Shown piece after piece: positions 63,892 to 64,000 of a DNA stretch of 64,000 nt (within the stretch, counting starts at the first letter, position 1; the number at the start of each line of letters is the position of its first letter). Source of the DNA: Lachnospiraceae bacterium (GTDB taxonomy: Bacteria; Bacillota; Clostridia; Lachnospirales; Lachnospiraceae); NCBI GenBank assembly GCA_902362715.1, contig CABIXN010000001.1, positions 193,735 through 257,734 on the forward strand, written 5' to 3'. Below the pieces are notes generated by a model. It had not been told where the DNA came from and searched no databases. It worked only from the letters and a program-made list of their open reading frames with translations. The translations under genes and the position numbers were made by a program.

Positions 63892-64000
63892 ATGGTTAGT
63901 GTAAAAAAAGATTTTGTTGATAATATGTTTTCCGTAAAAGGAAAAGTTGCTTTAGTAACAGGCGCTACAGGAGCACTTGGTAAAGTTCTTGCAAAAGCAT
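63892..64000 (+). CDS. Short-chain dehydrogenase/reductase (3' end outside window)
   Basis: Only the first 36 residues are visible. After a 16-residue lead they contain [19 protein letters not shown], the TGxxxGxG NAD(P)-binding motif of short-chain dehydrogenases. AGGAGG sits seven or so bases before the ATG. Substrate cannot be judged. It continues beyond the window in the same operon as the cupin gene. Confidence 0.85.
   Translation, partial: MVSVKKDFVDNMFSVKGKVALVTGATGALGKVLAKA

Overview
The window is one continuous stretch of a low-to-mid GC, spore-forming Clostridia chromosome, most likely a gut Lachnospiraceae. Support for this comes from a spoIIGA-sigE pair, sigG, a Spo0E-like phosphatase gene, CIRCE-controlled groESL, a SpoVD/SpoVE-type dcw cluster, a tryptophan T-box, DUF1540 and many LysR/PucR regulators. 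The genus cannot be fixed from sequence reading. No rRNA, tRNA, CRISPR array, transposase or prophage gene was seen.

Layout. 1-5.8 kb: folate operon (folC cut by the window start, an HD hydrolase, folP, a folB-folK fusion) running into a HAD phosphatase, a CPBP protease and a Cof-type HAD phosphatase. 6-8.1 kb: groES-groEL behind a canonical promoter and perfect CIRCE. 8.1-20 kb: accessory, regulator-rich island with two UroD/MtaA-like proteins, a PucR regulator, and an operon of FabK-like flavoenzyme, DAPG/phloretin hydrolase-family protein, 2x[4Fe-4S] ferredoxin and AprA/fumarate-reductase-like flavoprotein. A LysR regulator, an HMA protein and a sodium:solute symporter with two tiny membrane proteins follow. 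This looks like an undescribed anaerobic catabolic system. 20-24.2 kb: MarR plus heterodimeric ABC exporter behind a promoter fused to a perfect palindrome. 24.3-28.1 kb: DegV, thioesterase, LysR, purA. 28.1-35.8 kb: a repeat-rich gap, a GldA/GldFG-like ABC system, a SEC-C protein, thrS, DUF1540 and Spo0E-like genes. 36-47.8 kb: dcw cluster mraZ-rsmH-ftsL-pbp-pbp(spoVD)-mraY-murD-ftsW/spoVE-divIB-ftsZ. 48-52 kb: spoIIGA-sigE, an L,D-transpeptidase and inverted sigG. 52.2-59.7 kb: argS, LUD protein, ABC exporter, DUF2156 protein and two adjacent CobW-type GTPases, one with a long His-rich tract. 59.7-63 kb: Trp T-box and trpXYZ-type transporter. 63.4-64 kb: cupin and a cut SDR gene.

How it works together. 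Most of the window is core housekeeping: folate synthesis, protein folding, cell division and wall synthesis, sporulation sigma factors, aminoacylation. The 8-20 kb island is the part with least precedent. Its enzymes suggest reduction and hydrolytic C-C cleavage of an imported organic acid or plant phenolic-type substrate, with two methyltransferase-like proteins at its edges; the substrate is unknown. A family of short palindromic repeats sits directly behind intrinsic terminators at several intergenic sites and in one case supplies the ribosome binding site of the next gene.
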